64,000 bases of DNA from Chimonanthus salicifolius (taxonomy: Eukaryota > Streptophyta > Magnoliopsida > Laurales > Calycanthaceae). The notes under the pieces are model-generated. The model had not been told where the DNA came from. It made no database searches and worked only from the letters and a program-made list of their open reading frames with translations. A program made the position numbers and the translations under genes. This document shows positions 47,536 through 59,257 of this stretch, in pieces (the stretch's first letter is position 1; the number at the start of each line of letters is the position of its first letter). The stretch covers positions 43,324,631-43,388,630 of the forward strand of contig CM023539.1 of NCBI GenBank assembly GCA_013350335.1. The letters run 5' to 3'.

Positions 47536-47772
47536 CTGTGAAGCTCATGCATGATTAGAAGAAAAAAAAGATTCTAAAACAAATATAGATCATGCAAAAG
47601 AAGATTGCATTAAAACAATTATAGACAATATTACAACAAAAAGCACATAACCAACAAATTTGAGAATCTATGGGCAAATCAAAACATCACCAAAAGAATC
47701 TAAAATGGAGCTAATGATTCCACTGCGAGTAAAAGATAAGAATTTCTAATTTGTATCAAGAATTGAACTCAC

Positions 47773-47945
47773 CGCAACAACTTCTCTATACGCCTACCAA
47801 ATGTCTCAACAACAAGGGCATCCACCTTCCTATCTTGAACGACATCTTGTAGGTCTTCTAGACAGGAAAGCAAATACTCTAATGAACTGTAATCATTGGT
47901 GTTTATTCGTGCTATGCTTTGAGCAATATCCAGAAGATCGTGTAT
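47773..47945 (-). CDS. IRE: IRE kinase exon D (pre-kinase linker)
   Basis: A 173 bp exon of 57 codons plus two bases. It encodes IHDLLDIAQSIARI, then LEDLQDVVQDRKVDALVVE and FGRRIEKLLR. The block sits just before the kinase domain in IRE proteins. The acceptor is GGCAG at 47946-47950 and the donor GTGAGT at 47767-47772. The exon ends in CG, and the first base of exon E completes an Arg codon, giving [10 protein letters not shown]. The leucine-rich heptad pattern suggests a helical segment, but I see no catalytic motif here. Confidence 0.95.
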
Positions 47946-48473
47946 CTGCCACGTCATACATGGAAATAAGTCTAAAGCAAAGGGAGCCAAACACTCAAGA
48001 CAAATTACAACTCACTTAAATTAAAATTTCACTTAAAATTTAAAACTATTCCATCTAACTCTACATATTAGATAAGATTAACAAAAGTATATGAATAGAT
48101 AAATCCTCTCCACGCTATTCTCGGAAGAGATCTCCAATAAATCACAAATTTTAATAAGGCACAGCATTGTATTATAATAAAAAAATAAAATAAAAATGTC
48201 ATAAAAAATAAAAAGTTATAGTTGAAACAAATTTAACTAGTTTAAACAGTTTAAGTTATCAAAATAATTAAATTGGTCAAACCAGTTTATACCATTCACT
48301 TCTCTCATAACATGATTTTAGGTTAAACCAGATAGGTTTCAACTGTGTAGTTTGGTCGCATTTTAAAGACATTAGTGTATACATTACATCCATATAGCTT
48401 GCATTATAAGCATGAATTTTTTTTGCTAGTTCTAACATTATGAGAATGATATCTGCATTTATTAAAAAAATAC
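47946..48473. other. Intron C-D, transposon-free
   Basis: A 528 bp AT-rich intron with no recognisable insertions. It is one of the small introns in the 5' exon cluster. Confidence 0.8.
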
Positions 48474-49829
48474 CTGTTGAAAATCTTCATATTTTGTTAT
48501 TGTACTCTTTCCACTCAAAAGCAATTCAAGTTGGCTGGTCCTTGGTGTCAATAATGGAGAACGTGGAGTGATGCTTCCTGGTGATGAGGCAGTTGTATGG
48601 TGACCTGACATGAAAGTAGAATTTTCTTTACAGTATTTGGTTGGCGAAACGTCTACATCATTCCTGATTGAAGTACCATCATTTTCTGGAAGAAAATCAA
48701 TGATATCTTGAGAACTCAGACAAGATAAATTATTTTGCTTAAATGAGATACCATCATAATGGTCAGCTGTACTTGAGGTTGATACCCTTCCAACCTCAAA
48801 GCCTCCCATTTCTGCAGTATCTGAGCTTTTTGGTGTACAAGACTCCATTATCTTTTCAAGAGTTTCAGCAACCCTCTCAAGCCTTTCATTCACACTTAAA
48901 CCTTTCAAGTCGCATCTATCAGCAATTGTACAAATTCTGGAGTGCTCTTCCACATGTATAATTGGTATTTCGACATCACAAATGCGGCATATAATTGAAT
49001 CATTCAGATGATCTACATAGTAACTCGAAGAAACATTTTGAGAGATCAAAGAAGGAACTGATGAATCAGTTAAAACATCCAGATCGGACTCCAAAATGTT
49101 TAACTTTTCAATGCCTTCACCTGAATCAACTTCTATCTTATCTAACTTCTTTTTTGAGGCTATGTCCACTGTGTCATGGCTTTTCATTTGATTCTTTTCA
49201 GCTGCAGAAGGAAATTTTTTCCAAGAAGATATACGTTCCCTGCTTGCAGTTGAATCAGTGCTTTTAGCAGTTTCACTTTCTGACAGTTGTGTGAAGTTAC
49301 TATGGACACACTCTTGATTCAGATTCACAATGACTTGTTCTTGCCCATGTGATATCCGAACAAATTTTTCTTTCACATCCTTCCCACTTAATGAACTTTT
49401 GACATCCCGATATGGATCTTCTAGACCTTGTGTCGGATAAACCCCCAAGTCACTGAGTTGATGAAATCTAAGAATATGCTCATCCATGTGTAGGCCACCC
49501 TCCTTCTGGAACTGTACCATACGTGTGCATCTAGTGAGGATGAAAAGAATGCGTGTATGAACTTTTTTCAAAATCCCCATTGGCATCTCTTGACGGCGAT
49601 CATCTAAATTTTGAACAATGCCTTCACACTTTAACCAGAATTCACTAGGAGACATCTTAGCACAACGTTGGGCTACAATTAATAAATCTTCCAAAATTTC
49701 TTTCCACTCAGGATGCGTGTCCACATTTTTCTGCAATATGCCAACCAAATCTCCAGCAAAAATAGCTAAATCAGAATTAACTTCTTCCTTTAAACGTTCA
49801 AACTTTGCTTGAATTACTACCATTGTCTC
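48474..49829 (-). CDS. IRE: IRE kinase exon C (large exon: conserved N-terminal region and zinc-finger-like motif)
   Basis: This is the largest exon: 1,356 bp, 452 codons, no stop. It starts after TTCTTGCAG and ends at donor GTATTT. The first 130 or so residues (AKFERLKEEVNSDL, FAGDLVGILQ, SEFWLKCEGIVQ, HTRILFILTRCTR) are the conserved IRE-family region. A low-complexity Ser/Lys-rich stretch with SSWKKFPSAAEKN follows. Near 48,910-49,000 lies CRICDVEIP followed by HVEEHSRIC, a Cys/His motif typical of IRE proteins that may bind zinc. The tail has TPRSPLLTPRTSQLE, a proline-directed phospho-site-like segment. The neighbouring introns are short (277 and 528 bp) and free of transposons. Confidence 0.97.
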
Positions 49830-50106
49830 CTGCAAGAAAAATATGTAACCAGTGAACTAAGATTACTTTACCTACAATACAGATATAATGACACGTGTTT
49901 CTATATGAACACTTTTACGGGATCACTCCATGAGGAATCTATGCACAAGTTCCAGTAATGTATAATTGATAATGTAATGCTTCCCCCCACAACCGCCAAC
50001 ATCACCACCCAAAAAGGGAAAAAATTGCAACAATAGAATAAAATTTAACAAGTACAATCCAAAATAAAAATAAAAAATATGGTAAAAGGATCTAACCATA
50101 AATTAC

Positions 50107-50292
50107 CTCAGGATGGGCAAACCCACGAGACTTCAAAATTGGAAAAGGGTGTACTCCCTTTGAATTCAATTCATGTGAAAAGCTCTTGATATCAACTGGA
50201 TATCTCTTCCTACGACCACTTGTAACCCTGAGGATGGCCTTAAAACGAGGAGATTGAATTTCCTTTGCAGTGATAAAAGAAACATGATGCCC
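50107..50292 (-). CDS. IRE: IRE kinase exon B (conserved N-terminal block)
   Basis: A 186 bp exon in phase 0 encodes 62 residues with [17 protein letters not shown] and [13 protein letters not shown]. This is a signature block shared by plant IRE, IRE3, IREH1 and IRE4. The acceptor is CTTGCAG and the donor GTAATT. The intron upstream is 287 bp and the one downstream 277 bp. The next exon begins with GAG ACA ATG, giving HPE-ETMVV across the junction. The function of this block is not known to me beyond its conservation. Confidence 0.93.
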
Positions 50293-50579
50293 CTGCAAGT
50301 ATATTAAGCAAAGCATGATCACGTGAACGTGCTCAATTTGACCAATGCTAGAAACTAAGTGACAAGAATGTTGGGTTCAGGAATCTTGTCCAAAAAAGCA
50401 GTAGAAGAAGGCAATCAATTGTCAGAAGTATGAAGCACCAAAAATGCATCAAGGTAAAATTGTTGAAAATCACTGCCATTTAGAATATTTAGAACCAACA
50501 TGGCCCAAAATAGTTTCTATGGAAACTTCCTTTATTTCATTTATTCTAGAACCATTTTCAATTCTAACACAAAGCTTAC

Positions 50580-50647
50580 CTCTAGAGTAGGATTGGGTAC
50601 AAATGGACCTCTGAAGGATTTGGACTGAATGCATGCACCCTTCTTTC
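50580..50647 (-). CDS. IRE: IRE kinase exon A (N-terminal region)
   Basis: A 68 bp internal exon encodes 22 full codons, including SKSFRGPFVPNPTLE, after two bases that finish a codon from the previous exon. The acceptor is TGTACAG at 50648-50653 and the donor GTAAGC at 50574-50579. It is the most N-terminal exon I can find. It is short, and I identified it by the clean splice sites, the phase that joins exon B, and resemblance to the basic, serine-rich stretch before the conserved IRE N-terminal block. The alternative frame starting at a Met (50655) is a shadow. The preceding exon is not visible in the following 13.35 kb, which is transposon sequence. Confidence 0.75.
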
Positions 50648-51534
50648 CTGTACATAATTATTCAAAATAATCATATAACTCTAGCCAAGTGTAACCAAGT
50701 CTAAAAACAAACATACCTGAAATTATACAGTAACTTTCACCGATTCACAAGCTACCATATTATATAAAAAAGGATGGAAAAAAAAACCTTTGCATATATA
50801 CAAACAAAATTCTAATTTAAACATATAACCGATTTGAAATGTCATGAATTGCCAAGTGACATCTAAAGCAATAGACTTTCAAGCGTTTTGGAATTGGAAC
50901 AATTAAGACTTTAAAGTATTAACACAAAAATAAAGACACCAATGGAAGACTATCAACAAATACTGGAACAAATTTTATTTTTGATATGGTAAAACAAGAA
51001 GGGATACTACAGCCTAACTTCCAAAATTCAAGGAACAAATGTAGAATCAATATCCTATTTACCAATAATATTGGGCTTTATAAAATTCACAAGGTTTGTT
51101 CCTCAACTTGAACCCAATCCGAGACCTACCTGAATCCGTCATAAATGAATGGGTTTGAACACATATATTAACCCATCTGGTTGGTCTCAAGCTAAATTCT
51201 TGCCCATTTAGTTAATTGGTGGTCTTGGGCATATACAAGAAGCCTACAAAAGCCCATCGAGCTCTTTAGCCCATTTAACCATTATATGTGTGTACATGTA
51301 CACTTATTTTTCTCTTTTTTTTAATTAATTTGAAATTAACTAGAAAATTGATGTTTCAGATTGAAAGCACATATAATGAGCTAGAAGGGGACAAAAGTTC
51401 AAAACTCATAATCACAAGGTGTCCATGTCTTGTTGATTTTTAAGGACACCTAGTGGATTTCACCACTAAGATCAAGTGGGTAGAAATTGAGTTTGAACTC
51501 AAATTTGATCCTTGTAACTTACTATGTATACATT
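50648..51534. other. Start of the intron upstream of exon A
   Basis: AT-rich sequence with no exon and no transposon protein. I found no IRE-like coding text here or further right. Confidence 0.5.
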
Positions 51535-52238
51535 TTTTTTTTTGAAAGGTAATTGTATTAATAAAGGTAGAAATACAAGAGCATAGGAGGCCCAAACGAT
51601 AGCCCTCCAACCGGGAGAGAAACCCCCACTGATTACATATTCCTGATAACTATTTCCATAGATAAAGAGGCCCCCTATCGAGCCATATCATCGGCAGCAG
51701 AGTTTGCTGACTGAGGAGTCCAGGCAATCTGATAATTGTGAATGGAAATTAAATGGCAAATCTGCTCGATTTTATCTAAGAAGATCCATGGACATCAGAG
51801 CTGCATGCCCACCCTACAACCAGTTTGGAGTCTCCTTCTACTATACTCCCATTAGCCCCCATAGAATCGAACTCCAATATGCCCCTCCACAAAGCAAGTA
51901 ATTCCACTTCTATCACCGAACCATTAGGAAGAGGCCCAATGTATGAAGGCACTGTAGATCTCGAGTTGTTGCGGATGACCCCTCCGTAACCAGCAAGCCC
52001 AGCCTCATGCCGACAACTACCATCAAAATTAAGTTTGAGGGTCTCATTGGGAGGAGGATCCCATGGAACTTGAGATCTAGAACCTGACTGGAGCAAGATA
52101 GAATCGACTGAGGCCCATTGCCTACACAAATCAGAAATAGACGCCCCTGAAACTTCGAAGAACTGAACATCCACCAAGCAGTCTTCACTTTTATAACATC
52201 CAGTATATTGGATACTGAAACCGCTTTGTTTTACTGAA
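51535..52238 (-). mobile_element. 5'-truncated L1 LINE (RNase H) with 19-bp TSD
   Basis: Exact duplication aacttactatgtatacatt at 51516-51534 and 52239-52257. The minus-strand 3' tail is the poly(T) at the left. RNase H text: LKLNFDGSCRHEAGLAGYGG near 51,980-52,040, then GSIVEGDSKLVVGWA near 51,800-51,845. It is closely related to the L1 at about 60,611-61,157. Confidence 0.94.
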
Positions 52239-52239
52239 A

Positions 52240-53530
52240 ACTTACTATGTATACATTCAATTTGAACAGATGAATTTTTAACTTCTCAAATAGGTGGGCT
52301 TGGGCTTAGTACTTTTCTAGATAGATGGGCTCAACCTTTGACCTTGAAAACTCCTAATAGACTACGGGTGGACTAGGGCTTCTATATAAAAGAAGGGGCT
52401 CGGGCTACCATAGAGCATAGCCCGGTCCAACCCGACCCATGAACACCCCTAAATTTTTTTTTTTATTGATAACTATGAACACCCCTAAATTTCACTTGAG
52501 TAAATTTATTTGTGCTATATTTTGGTTTTATGAAACAACACATCCAAGCATGTTAAGGTGCAAATATTATAATAAAAGGGTTTTTTTTCTAAATAGTAAC
52601 AAAAAAATTATCAAAAAGAAAACAACAAGTACAATACAAAATGTACATAAATACACCCAAACGGGCTTAGCCTTTAACCTTGAAAATTTCTAATGGACTA
52701 CGGACGGGCTAGGGCTTCTATATAAAAGAAGGGGCTTGGGCTACCGTAGAGCATAGCCCAGTCCAAACCTGTCCCATGAACACCCCTAAATTTCACTTGA
52801 GTAAATTTATTTGTGCTTTTCTTTTTTGGGGGGGGGTTTATAAAACAACACATCCAAGCATGTTAGGTGCAATATAACTATTATTGCAATAAAAAGGTTT
52901 TTTTTCTGAAATGGTAACACAAATTTTATTGAAAAGAAAAGAACAAGTACAATAAAAAATGTATATAAATACACCCATCAGTTAAAAACCCAACCAACTT
53001 CCCACATAAGACCCCTCATAGCATATCTTCCCTCAAGGCCCAAGCTCCTAACGTTCTTGCTTCCTTTCTTCTTCTCATATAAGAAATTCACTTAATGAAT
53101 TAACTGTATACATTCAATTTGAACAATTGAATTTTTGACTTCTCAAATAGGTGGGCTTGGGCTTAGTACCTTTCTGGACAAACGGGCTCAACCTTTAACC
53201 TTGAAAATTTCTAATGGACTACGGGCAGGCTAGGGCTTCTATATAAAAAAAGGGGCTTGCGCTACCGAAGAGCATAGCCAGGTCCAAACCCGGTTCATGA
53301 ACACCCCTAAATTTCACTTGAGCAAATTTATTTGTGATATATTTTTTTGGTTTTATGAAACAACACATCCAAGCATGTTAAGATGCAAGTAAAAAAAAAC
53401 TTTTTTAGTAATGAAAGGTTTTTTTTTTTTAAATGGTGATAGTTTAGAAAAGAACAAAGTACAATACAAAATGTACATAAAACACCCATCAGTTAAAAAC
53501 CCACAAACCCATCTTCCCACATAAGACCCC
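52240..53530. repeat. ~430-bp tandem repeat, three units
   Basis: Units start near 52,240, 52,661 and 53,111. Each carries the blocks aggtgggcttgggcttag, gggcttctatataaaa, catgaacacccctaaatttc, aacaacacatccaagcatgt and an L1-like ttttctgaaatggtaacac segment. The tatataaaagaaggggct block looks like a TATA region but is not tied to a gene. A fourth unit lies beyond the Copia element at 63,386-63,860. Confidence 0.9.
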
Positions 53531-53782
53531 TATTATAATGAAAATAGGGAAAAAAGAAACAAAGAGATGGAGGAAAAAGGAAGAAAAGAGAGAGAGATAA
53601 CTCTCTGTGTATTGTATTGCTTGTATTTCTAACAAAGGAGGATACATGTATATAAAAACTACAGAGAGTCAAGGCAAGGGGAAAAAAAAAAAAAAACGGT
53701 TACAATCATGTACAATCAGTGATGTCTGACAATATCTAAAAGTCAATCCATATGTGTAAAATGTGATACACCATATCCTACA
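53531..53782 (-). repeat. 3' LTR of Copia 2
   Basis: 252 bp, a clear direct match to 63139-63385, with gaggatacatgtatataaa and ccatatcctaca blocks in both. Its outer end reads TA where the other LTR has TG. Confidence 0.92.
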
Positions 53783-53789
53783 AAGCTCC

Positions 53790-54085
53790 CCCTCAAGTTG
53801 GTGAGAAAATGTCGAGTAAGCCCAGCTTGCTTAAGACATCATCAAGTTGTGATTGAGAGATGGCCTTGGTGAGCATATCAGCAAGTTGATCCTTGGATAG
53901 CAAATAAGGAGTGAGAATATGACCTGCAATAACGTGATGGCGAAGAAAGTGGCAATCAACTTCAATATGTTTTGTGTGCTCGTGGCACACAGGATTGGAT
54001 GCAATGTTAATTGTAGCCTGGTTATCGCAAACATCAATCATAGTTCAAAGGAGGCAAAACCCAACTCAACTTAAAACTGTTTGAA
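53790..54085 (-). pseudogene. Copia 2 RNase H C-terminal tail
   Basis: Minus-strand frame: [20 protein letters not shown], then [15 protein letters not shown] and [13 protein letters not shown]. This is the standard Copia C terminus (N-A...NPV-H-R-KHI...D-LTK). It ends 8 bp from the polypurine tract and is split from the rest of RNase H by the hAT-like element at 54,093. Confidence 0.92.
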
Positions 54086-54092
54086 CCACAAT

Positions 54093-55124
54093 TAGGGGGT
54101 GAAACTTAGGTTGGGTTTTGGCCCAACCTGACTGACCCAACCCTAAAAAAGTGTGGGTTGGGTTCTAGAAATTGTAAACTCAGGTCGGGTTGGGTTTTAA
54201 AAAAAAACCCGACTGAAATTCAAGGTCGGATTGGGCTGAGGAATTTAAGTTTCAACCCAATCGACCTGACCCGAATTCCTAATAACTATAAAAGTCACTC
54301 AGTCACTCTGTAGCGCTAATTCTCTAAATCTCAACACTGATACACGCAGCTGCCCTTTTCTCACTTCGCCCCTTGGCCACTTCGAGTCATCTCATCGTCA
54401 CCCTTCTTCACCTTCAGTTTTTTTGTAGTTCTGCCCTTCTCTTCACCCAATCCAAATCCCAGATCAAGCCACTGACCCTGTCTCAGTTTTGTTCCCAGAA
54501 CCATACAGCCAAGCCCCTCTCCATCGCCCATACTTCCTGACCATCCTGCCCTATTTCAACCCCTCTACAGATTCGTCCACACCTCTTCTTCATCAACCTT
54601 GTTCCAACACCCCACCTATTGCTTACGTCATCATATTTTTATATTACTTACTCCATTGCAACTGATTGACCCCCTTCTTCCCTTTTCCTTATTCCATCAA
54701 ACCCATCCTCATTCCTCAAACCAATCCATCTTTTACAAAAGATCTGCTTTGTTAGCTTATTTATTTTACTTATTTTTGAAATTGTAAAGTGACTCAAACC
54801 CTTAACCTTTATGGTTTTGCCATGGCTGTATTTATTCATACCACATGTCTTCTATGAATTTCAGTTTGATATGGACTTTGCAACTGTTTGTAAACTGCAA
54901 TTATTCTTTTTTTTGAAATGGAAGACTGCAATCTAGGTTAGCATTAGAAATTTGGGTCGGGTCGGGTCAACAGTCGGGTTCAGAGTAATTGAAATTCGGG
55001 TCAGATTGGGTTGACTAGATCGGGTTTTCAATTCGGGTCGGGGAGAGTTGGGTTCAATATGTTTTAACATGGGTTAGGGTTGGGTTTATCAAAACTTGAC
55101 CCGCGCGACCGAGTTTCACCCCTA
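54093..55124. mobile_element. hAT-like element 1 with perfect 8-bp TSD, possible captured cargo
   Basis: Exact accacaat duplications at 54085-54092 and 55125-55132. Ends are TAGGGGGTGAAAC / GTTTCACCCCTA inverted repeats. Subterminal text is rich in gggttgggt / cccgaccc repeats. The ~600 bp interior (54,300-54,900) is C/T-rich and unlike the ends, resembling a gene leader. No transposase. It is inserted within the Copia 2 RNase H. Confidence 0.9.
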
Positions 55125-55169
55125 ACCACAATAATTCACAAGCAATATTAACCATGGCATGATATTCAG

Positions 55170-55543
55170 TAGGGGTGAAACTCGGGTCAGATTTTGACCC
55201 GAACCCGCATGACCCGATCCGAAAATCATGCGAGTCGCGTCATGAAAGTCGGGCCAGTGGGTCGGGTCGGGTTGAGAAGTCAGAAACCCGCATTAAATTA
55301 GGGTCGGGTTGGGTTGAGAGATTTTTAAGTTAACCCAACCCGACCCGATCCGGTAAAAAGTAGGCTAAAGTATGTTCAAATTGCGGGTGGGGTCGAGTTT
55401 CGGGTTGAGTCGGATTATAATTCGGGTACGGTCAGATCGGGTCAAAAGTTCAGGACAAGTCGGGTTGGGATTCCATACATTGGTAACTCGGGCCGGGTTG
55501 GATTTTAAAAAACCCGACCCGACCCGGCCCGATTTCAGCCCTA
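55170..55543. mobile_element. hAT-like MITE 2 with 8-bp TSD
   Basis: 374 bp, flanked by atattcag (55162-55169) and atattcaa (55544-55551). Ends are TAGGGGTGAAAC / GATTTCAGCCCTA, matching element 1. The body is mostly gggtcgggttggg-type subterminal repeats in both orientations. It is inserted in the Copia RNase H between the codons for SSVEAEY and HAMV. Confidence 0.9.
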
Positions 55544-55551
55544 ATATTCAA

Positions 55552-55888
55552 CCTCTACACTGGAACGGGCAACAACAGTCTGTTTCTTGTTGCGCCAAGA
55601 GACCAAACGAGATCCTAAAAGAAAACAATATCATGTAGTCGAGAGACTATCGTCAGGAGAACCAGACCAATTAGCATTCTAAGTAACCTCGAATGACCAA
55701 TTGAGGCTAATGTTTATTGAAAAAACCTCGTCTAGGGTGAGGCTTAAGATAACAAATGATTGAAACATTGCATGAAGATAGACATCACGTGGGGCATGCA
55801 TAAATGGACTAACTACTCCAGTAGCATATGATAAATCTAGTCGAGTAATGATAGGATAAATCAGTTTACCCACTAGTTTTTGATAAAA
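55552..55888 (-). pseudogene. Copia 2 RT/RNase H segment
   Basis: Minus-strand frame FYQKLVGKLIYPIITRLDLS followed by YATGVVSPFMHAP is the conserved segment after the RT. A worn GS-WRNKKQTVVARS-like region near 55,560-55,610 leads into the SSVEAEY motif. It is cut at 55,888 by LTR-like copy B. Confidence 0.88.
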
Positions 55889-58800
55889 TGTTGTGAAGTG
55901 GCAAGAGAGTCCCACATCACTTAATTTGAGAAACCTATAATGGCTCAGGTCAACAAAATGGTTATGGGAATAAGAGGATATATGAATCGTACGCTTTTAC
56001 GATTTTCGATTCACGATTCACACTCATAGACCGATTTCAATACGATTCGAGTTCGATAACATTGGGTAAAATTGGATAATGCCATACACTTGGAGCATTG
56101 GGAATATTTGTAAAATTCCATGCTCACAAGGTGTGTGATAATATGTTTGAGTGAATGTTGCTTTGTGCACATTCCAATGCATAGTTGTATAAGGTTATGG
56201 TTTGACCTCCTTATGTGCCTATGTGTGATTGATGTGAATATATTGTATCAAATACATAATATGAGTTTTCCAAGTTCCCTATGAATAGATATTTACTATA
56301 ATTGAGAATTCATAAATTTATGATGTGTTAAAGTATGATAGAATGTATGATAAATCAAGATTTCCCAAGATGTGTAATGTAAGGCCTTGATAACTTCCCA
56401 TACTTGTGTATGGTTATGAGTAATGTATGTATCAAATGAATTCTCATGACTGTGATCAGAATTTTTTGATGGGTAACTCAATATAATAAGCATGATGAAT
56501 GTGTTTTAATGCCATACTTGGATTATGTGATGATGTGTACATCACTAGTGAGTACTTATGTTGATAATGGTTGTGGTGGATTGACCTAACCATGTGTAGA
56601 ACGAATTTTCATGATTTGAAGAGGAACTTGATAAAGGGTTAGACTAAGTGATATGGGTGAGTTAAGGTCAATTATCTTAAAACCTAAGGGGGTTAACTTG
56701 TGCTACAATTGGGATGGGCTAGCATGATTGAGAATGCATGGAATGTAATGTAAATGCTAAGAAAGGCTTGTTTGATTTCCCCAAAGTAAAAGTATGACCA
56801 CTCTCCAATGTCAACCAAAATGTGAAAATGATGAACTACGGTTGATCTGATCTACTATGTGGTACGTAGGCAACTGAGAGCATTGTGTCATCCATTTATA
56901 TTTAGGATGATGTAAGATGTTGAGTAAATGTGAAGGGTATAAAGGGATTGGTGGGATATACCTTCCCTAATATAGACCCTAATGCTAGATGTTGGATCAC
57001 TCGAAGGCGGCCCGAAGAGGTTATGATGCCTTGGGAGTTCCGATATGATGAGACATATATGTTTGTTCTCGAGTAAAGCCTAGAGTGGCTAGAGAACTGT
57101 GAAAATTCTTAAGATGGACAGATGAGGACTTTGGCACTGAGATGTACGTGACTAGGTCACTTGATTATTTTGAGACGTGGTATGGATATGTCCCTCACGT
57201 GATGATTATATTGAGACGTGGTATGGGTGTGTCCCTCACGTGATACTGATGATTGAGGCGTGGTATGGGCGCCTCCCTCACGTGATATTGATTATATAAG
57301 GCGTGGTATGGGTGTGTCCCTCACGTGATATTGATGATTGAGACGTGGTATGGGTGCGTTCCTCACGTGATATTGATAATGTTATGCCTCAGTCCGTTGA
57401 AAAAGGAAACTGTCCGATCAGTAGATCATTGTGTCTCACATTTGTATAGGAAAAATTATGAGATAAGTATATAGATTCCATGAGTAAGGTCTAGAGTAGC
57501 CGTGAGACCGTGAGAGCCTCGATATGAACATATGGAGACTATGGCATTGAGATGTATATGTGACGTGGTCACTTGATATTGAGACGTGGTATGGATACGT
57601 CCCTCACATGATTATGATGGTTGACTGACCGTTCCAGAGATATATTCGGGATGTTGGGGTCGGCTACGGAGACTTGGTCCCGTAGGGTTGCCATCGAGGA
57701 GTAGGTCCCTCATATGCTACGCGCTGGAGGGCCCTCTCACTGCTATTTAGCACACTTGATATGCGTTGATGCGCAGAGCTAGATACTATTTTACCCCATG
57801 GGGGTGGTGCTAGCTTCGTTAGACGCGGTCCGACCGCCTTAGAGCTTGACTGAAACACCCTTGAGGTGAAGGGATGCAGGACGAGGTAGACTTGATCACG
57901 CTAGTCGTGGGTCTCCCGCTTACTAAGTCATGGGCCCTAAGTCTTGCTAGGGGTCGATGGTATATTTATGATATAATATGATGATTTGATATTGTTGTCA
58001 CAGTCACGTAGTGATTCATTCGAGTGTTATTCCTACGGATAGAAGATCTCATGGTAGATGATGTGCCCCTGGATTAGTTATGCCCATGGATGGATTATAC
58101 CCATGGAGGAATTATATTCATGGATAATTATTACCCATGGATAGATGATACTCACTGATAGAATGTTACCAGGGATGGATGTGTATACCCATGGTGGTGC
58201 TTGGATGTTGGTCTTAGGGTAGATCTGTTGGTCCCATGGTAGACGTATTGGTCTTATGTTAGACATGTTGGTCCCATGGTAGACGTATTGGTATTATGGT
58301 GGACATGTTGGTCCCATAGTAGACGTATTGGTCTTATGTTAGACATATTAGTCCCGTGGTAGACGTATTGGCATTATGGTGGACATTCGTATTATGGTGG
58401 ACATGTTGGTCCCATAGTAGACATATTGATTCTACGAATGTATGAGTTATGCCCATTGATGGATTATACCCATGGAGTGATTATATTCATGGATGGTTAT
58501 TACCCATGGATAGATGATACTCACTGATGGAAAGTTACCAGGGATGGATGATGAATCCCATGGATGTTGTTCCCATGGTAGACATATTGGATTCATGCCT
58601 AGATATTGATTATATGGTGGGCATATTGACCCCATGATAGATATAGTGGTTCCATGGTAGACGTATTGGTCTCATGGTGGGCATGACGGTTCTATGGATA
58701 GATATTATTTTCCCATGGATGGTTATTCCCATGAAGGGTTTTGTGACCATGGATGAGTATTGTATACCGTGGATAGATATTCCCACGGAGCGCATTGATT

Positions 58801-59257
58801 CCATAGAGGATTGGACCCATATTTAGAGTATTGTCCCCGAGGAGGGATGTATTTATGTTCAGGTATAGGTCCCATGGTTGAGGTTTATCCCATGTGTGAC
58901 ATTAACCCCATGGTTGACGGTGTTCCCATGGTTGGTATAGACCCGTGATAGATGAGATCTATTCTATTGATGAGGCCCACGATAGGGTAATTAGAATGTC
59001 TTGATGTGACATCATGAATAGCACGGGGTTAGTGCCATAAAATAAATGAATTGAGAACTACGCAGGATCTAATCTTCATTGGAGTACGTAGGCAGCTGAT
59101 AATTCAGTTCGATCAAATCAAGGGTCCAATAAGTCCTATGATCTGTAGGAATCTCGCAACACGTGTAGATGTCACGTGTTTGGACTATGAGTTGTGTATG
59201 CTTCAAAAAAAAAAATTATTATTGTTTCTCACGTGTCCGTTGGGTTGGGCCATGACA
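55889..59257 (-). mobile_element. Minisatellite-rich LTR-like repeat, copy B (solo LTR?)
   Basis: 3,369 bp between Copia text on both sides. On the minus strand it starts TGTCATGGCCC and ends CACAACA. From 56,533 it matches copy A. It has a 41-bp array (about 57,160-57,380), a 20-bp array (about 58,195-58,440) and ccatgg-rich repeats. Adjacent 5-mers (taaaa and aaacc) do not match, so a TSD is not shown. It has no coding capacity. Near 58,775 it holds the empty site of the 3.8 kb solo LTR. Confidence 0.8.

Larger units (their letters stand above)
39..50647 (-). other. IRE: IRE-type AGC protein kinase gene, 12 internal exons (both ends outside window)
   Basis: This is a gene-level entry. Twelve minus-strand exons join in frame to about 931 codons and encode, in order, a conserved N-terminal IRE-family region, a Cys/His zinc-finger-like motif and an AGC kinase domain up to the QRLGA segment. 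Plant IRE-family kinases are cytosolic or nuclear Ser/Thr kinases; Arabidopsis IRE promotes root-hair tip growth. Wording such as SPSEFWLKCEGIVQ, VHVEEHSRICTIADRCD-like text and NPVQRLGATGAGE resembles IRE/IRE3 more than IREH1 or IRE4, judged from memory without an alignment. All exons keep an open frame and GT-AG sites. Introns of 4,833, 6,499, 13,250 and 21,577 bp are packed with transposons. The first coding exon(s) should lie beyond 64000, and the HPFF and DTSYF tail to the left of position 1. Confidence 0.93.

Noticed and set aside
50470..50655. 61-codon ORF beginning MYRKEGCMHS as the kinase start
   Set aside because: It is out of frame with the IRE reading; the exon A frame gives SKSFRGPFVPNPTLE and joins exon B correctly.
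52380..52440. tatataaaagaaggggct as a promoter
   Set aside because: The block recurs in every 430-bp repeat unit, and no gene starts downstream.
54150..55530. gggtcgggttggg runs as interstitial telomere repeats
   Set aside because: They do not fit TTTAGGG units, and they coincide with the subterminal regions of two elements with hAT-type TSDs.
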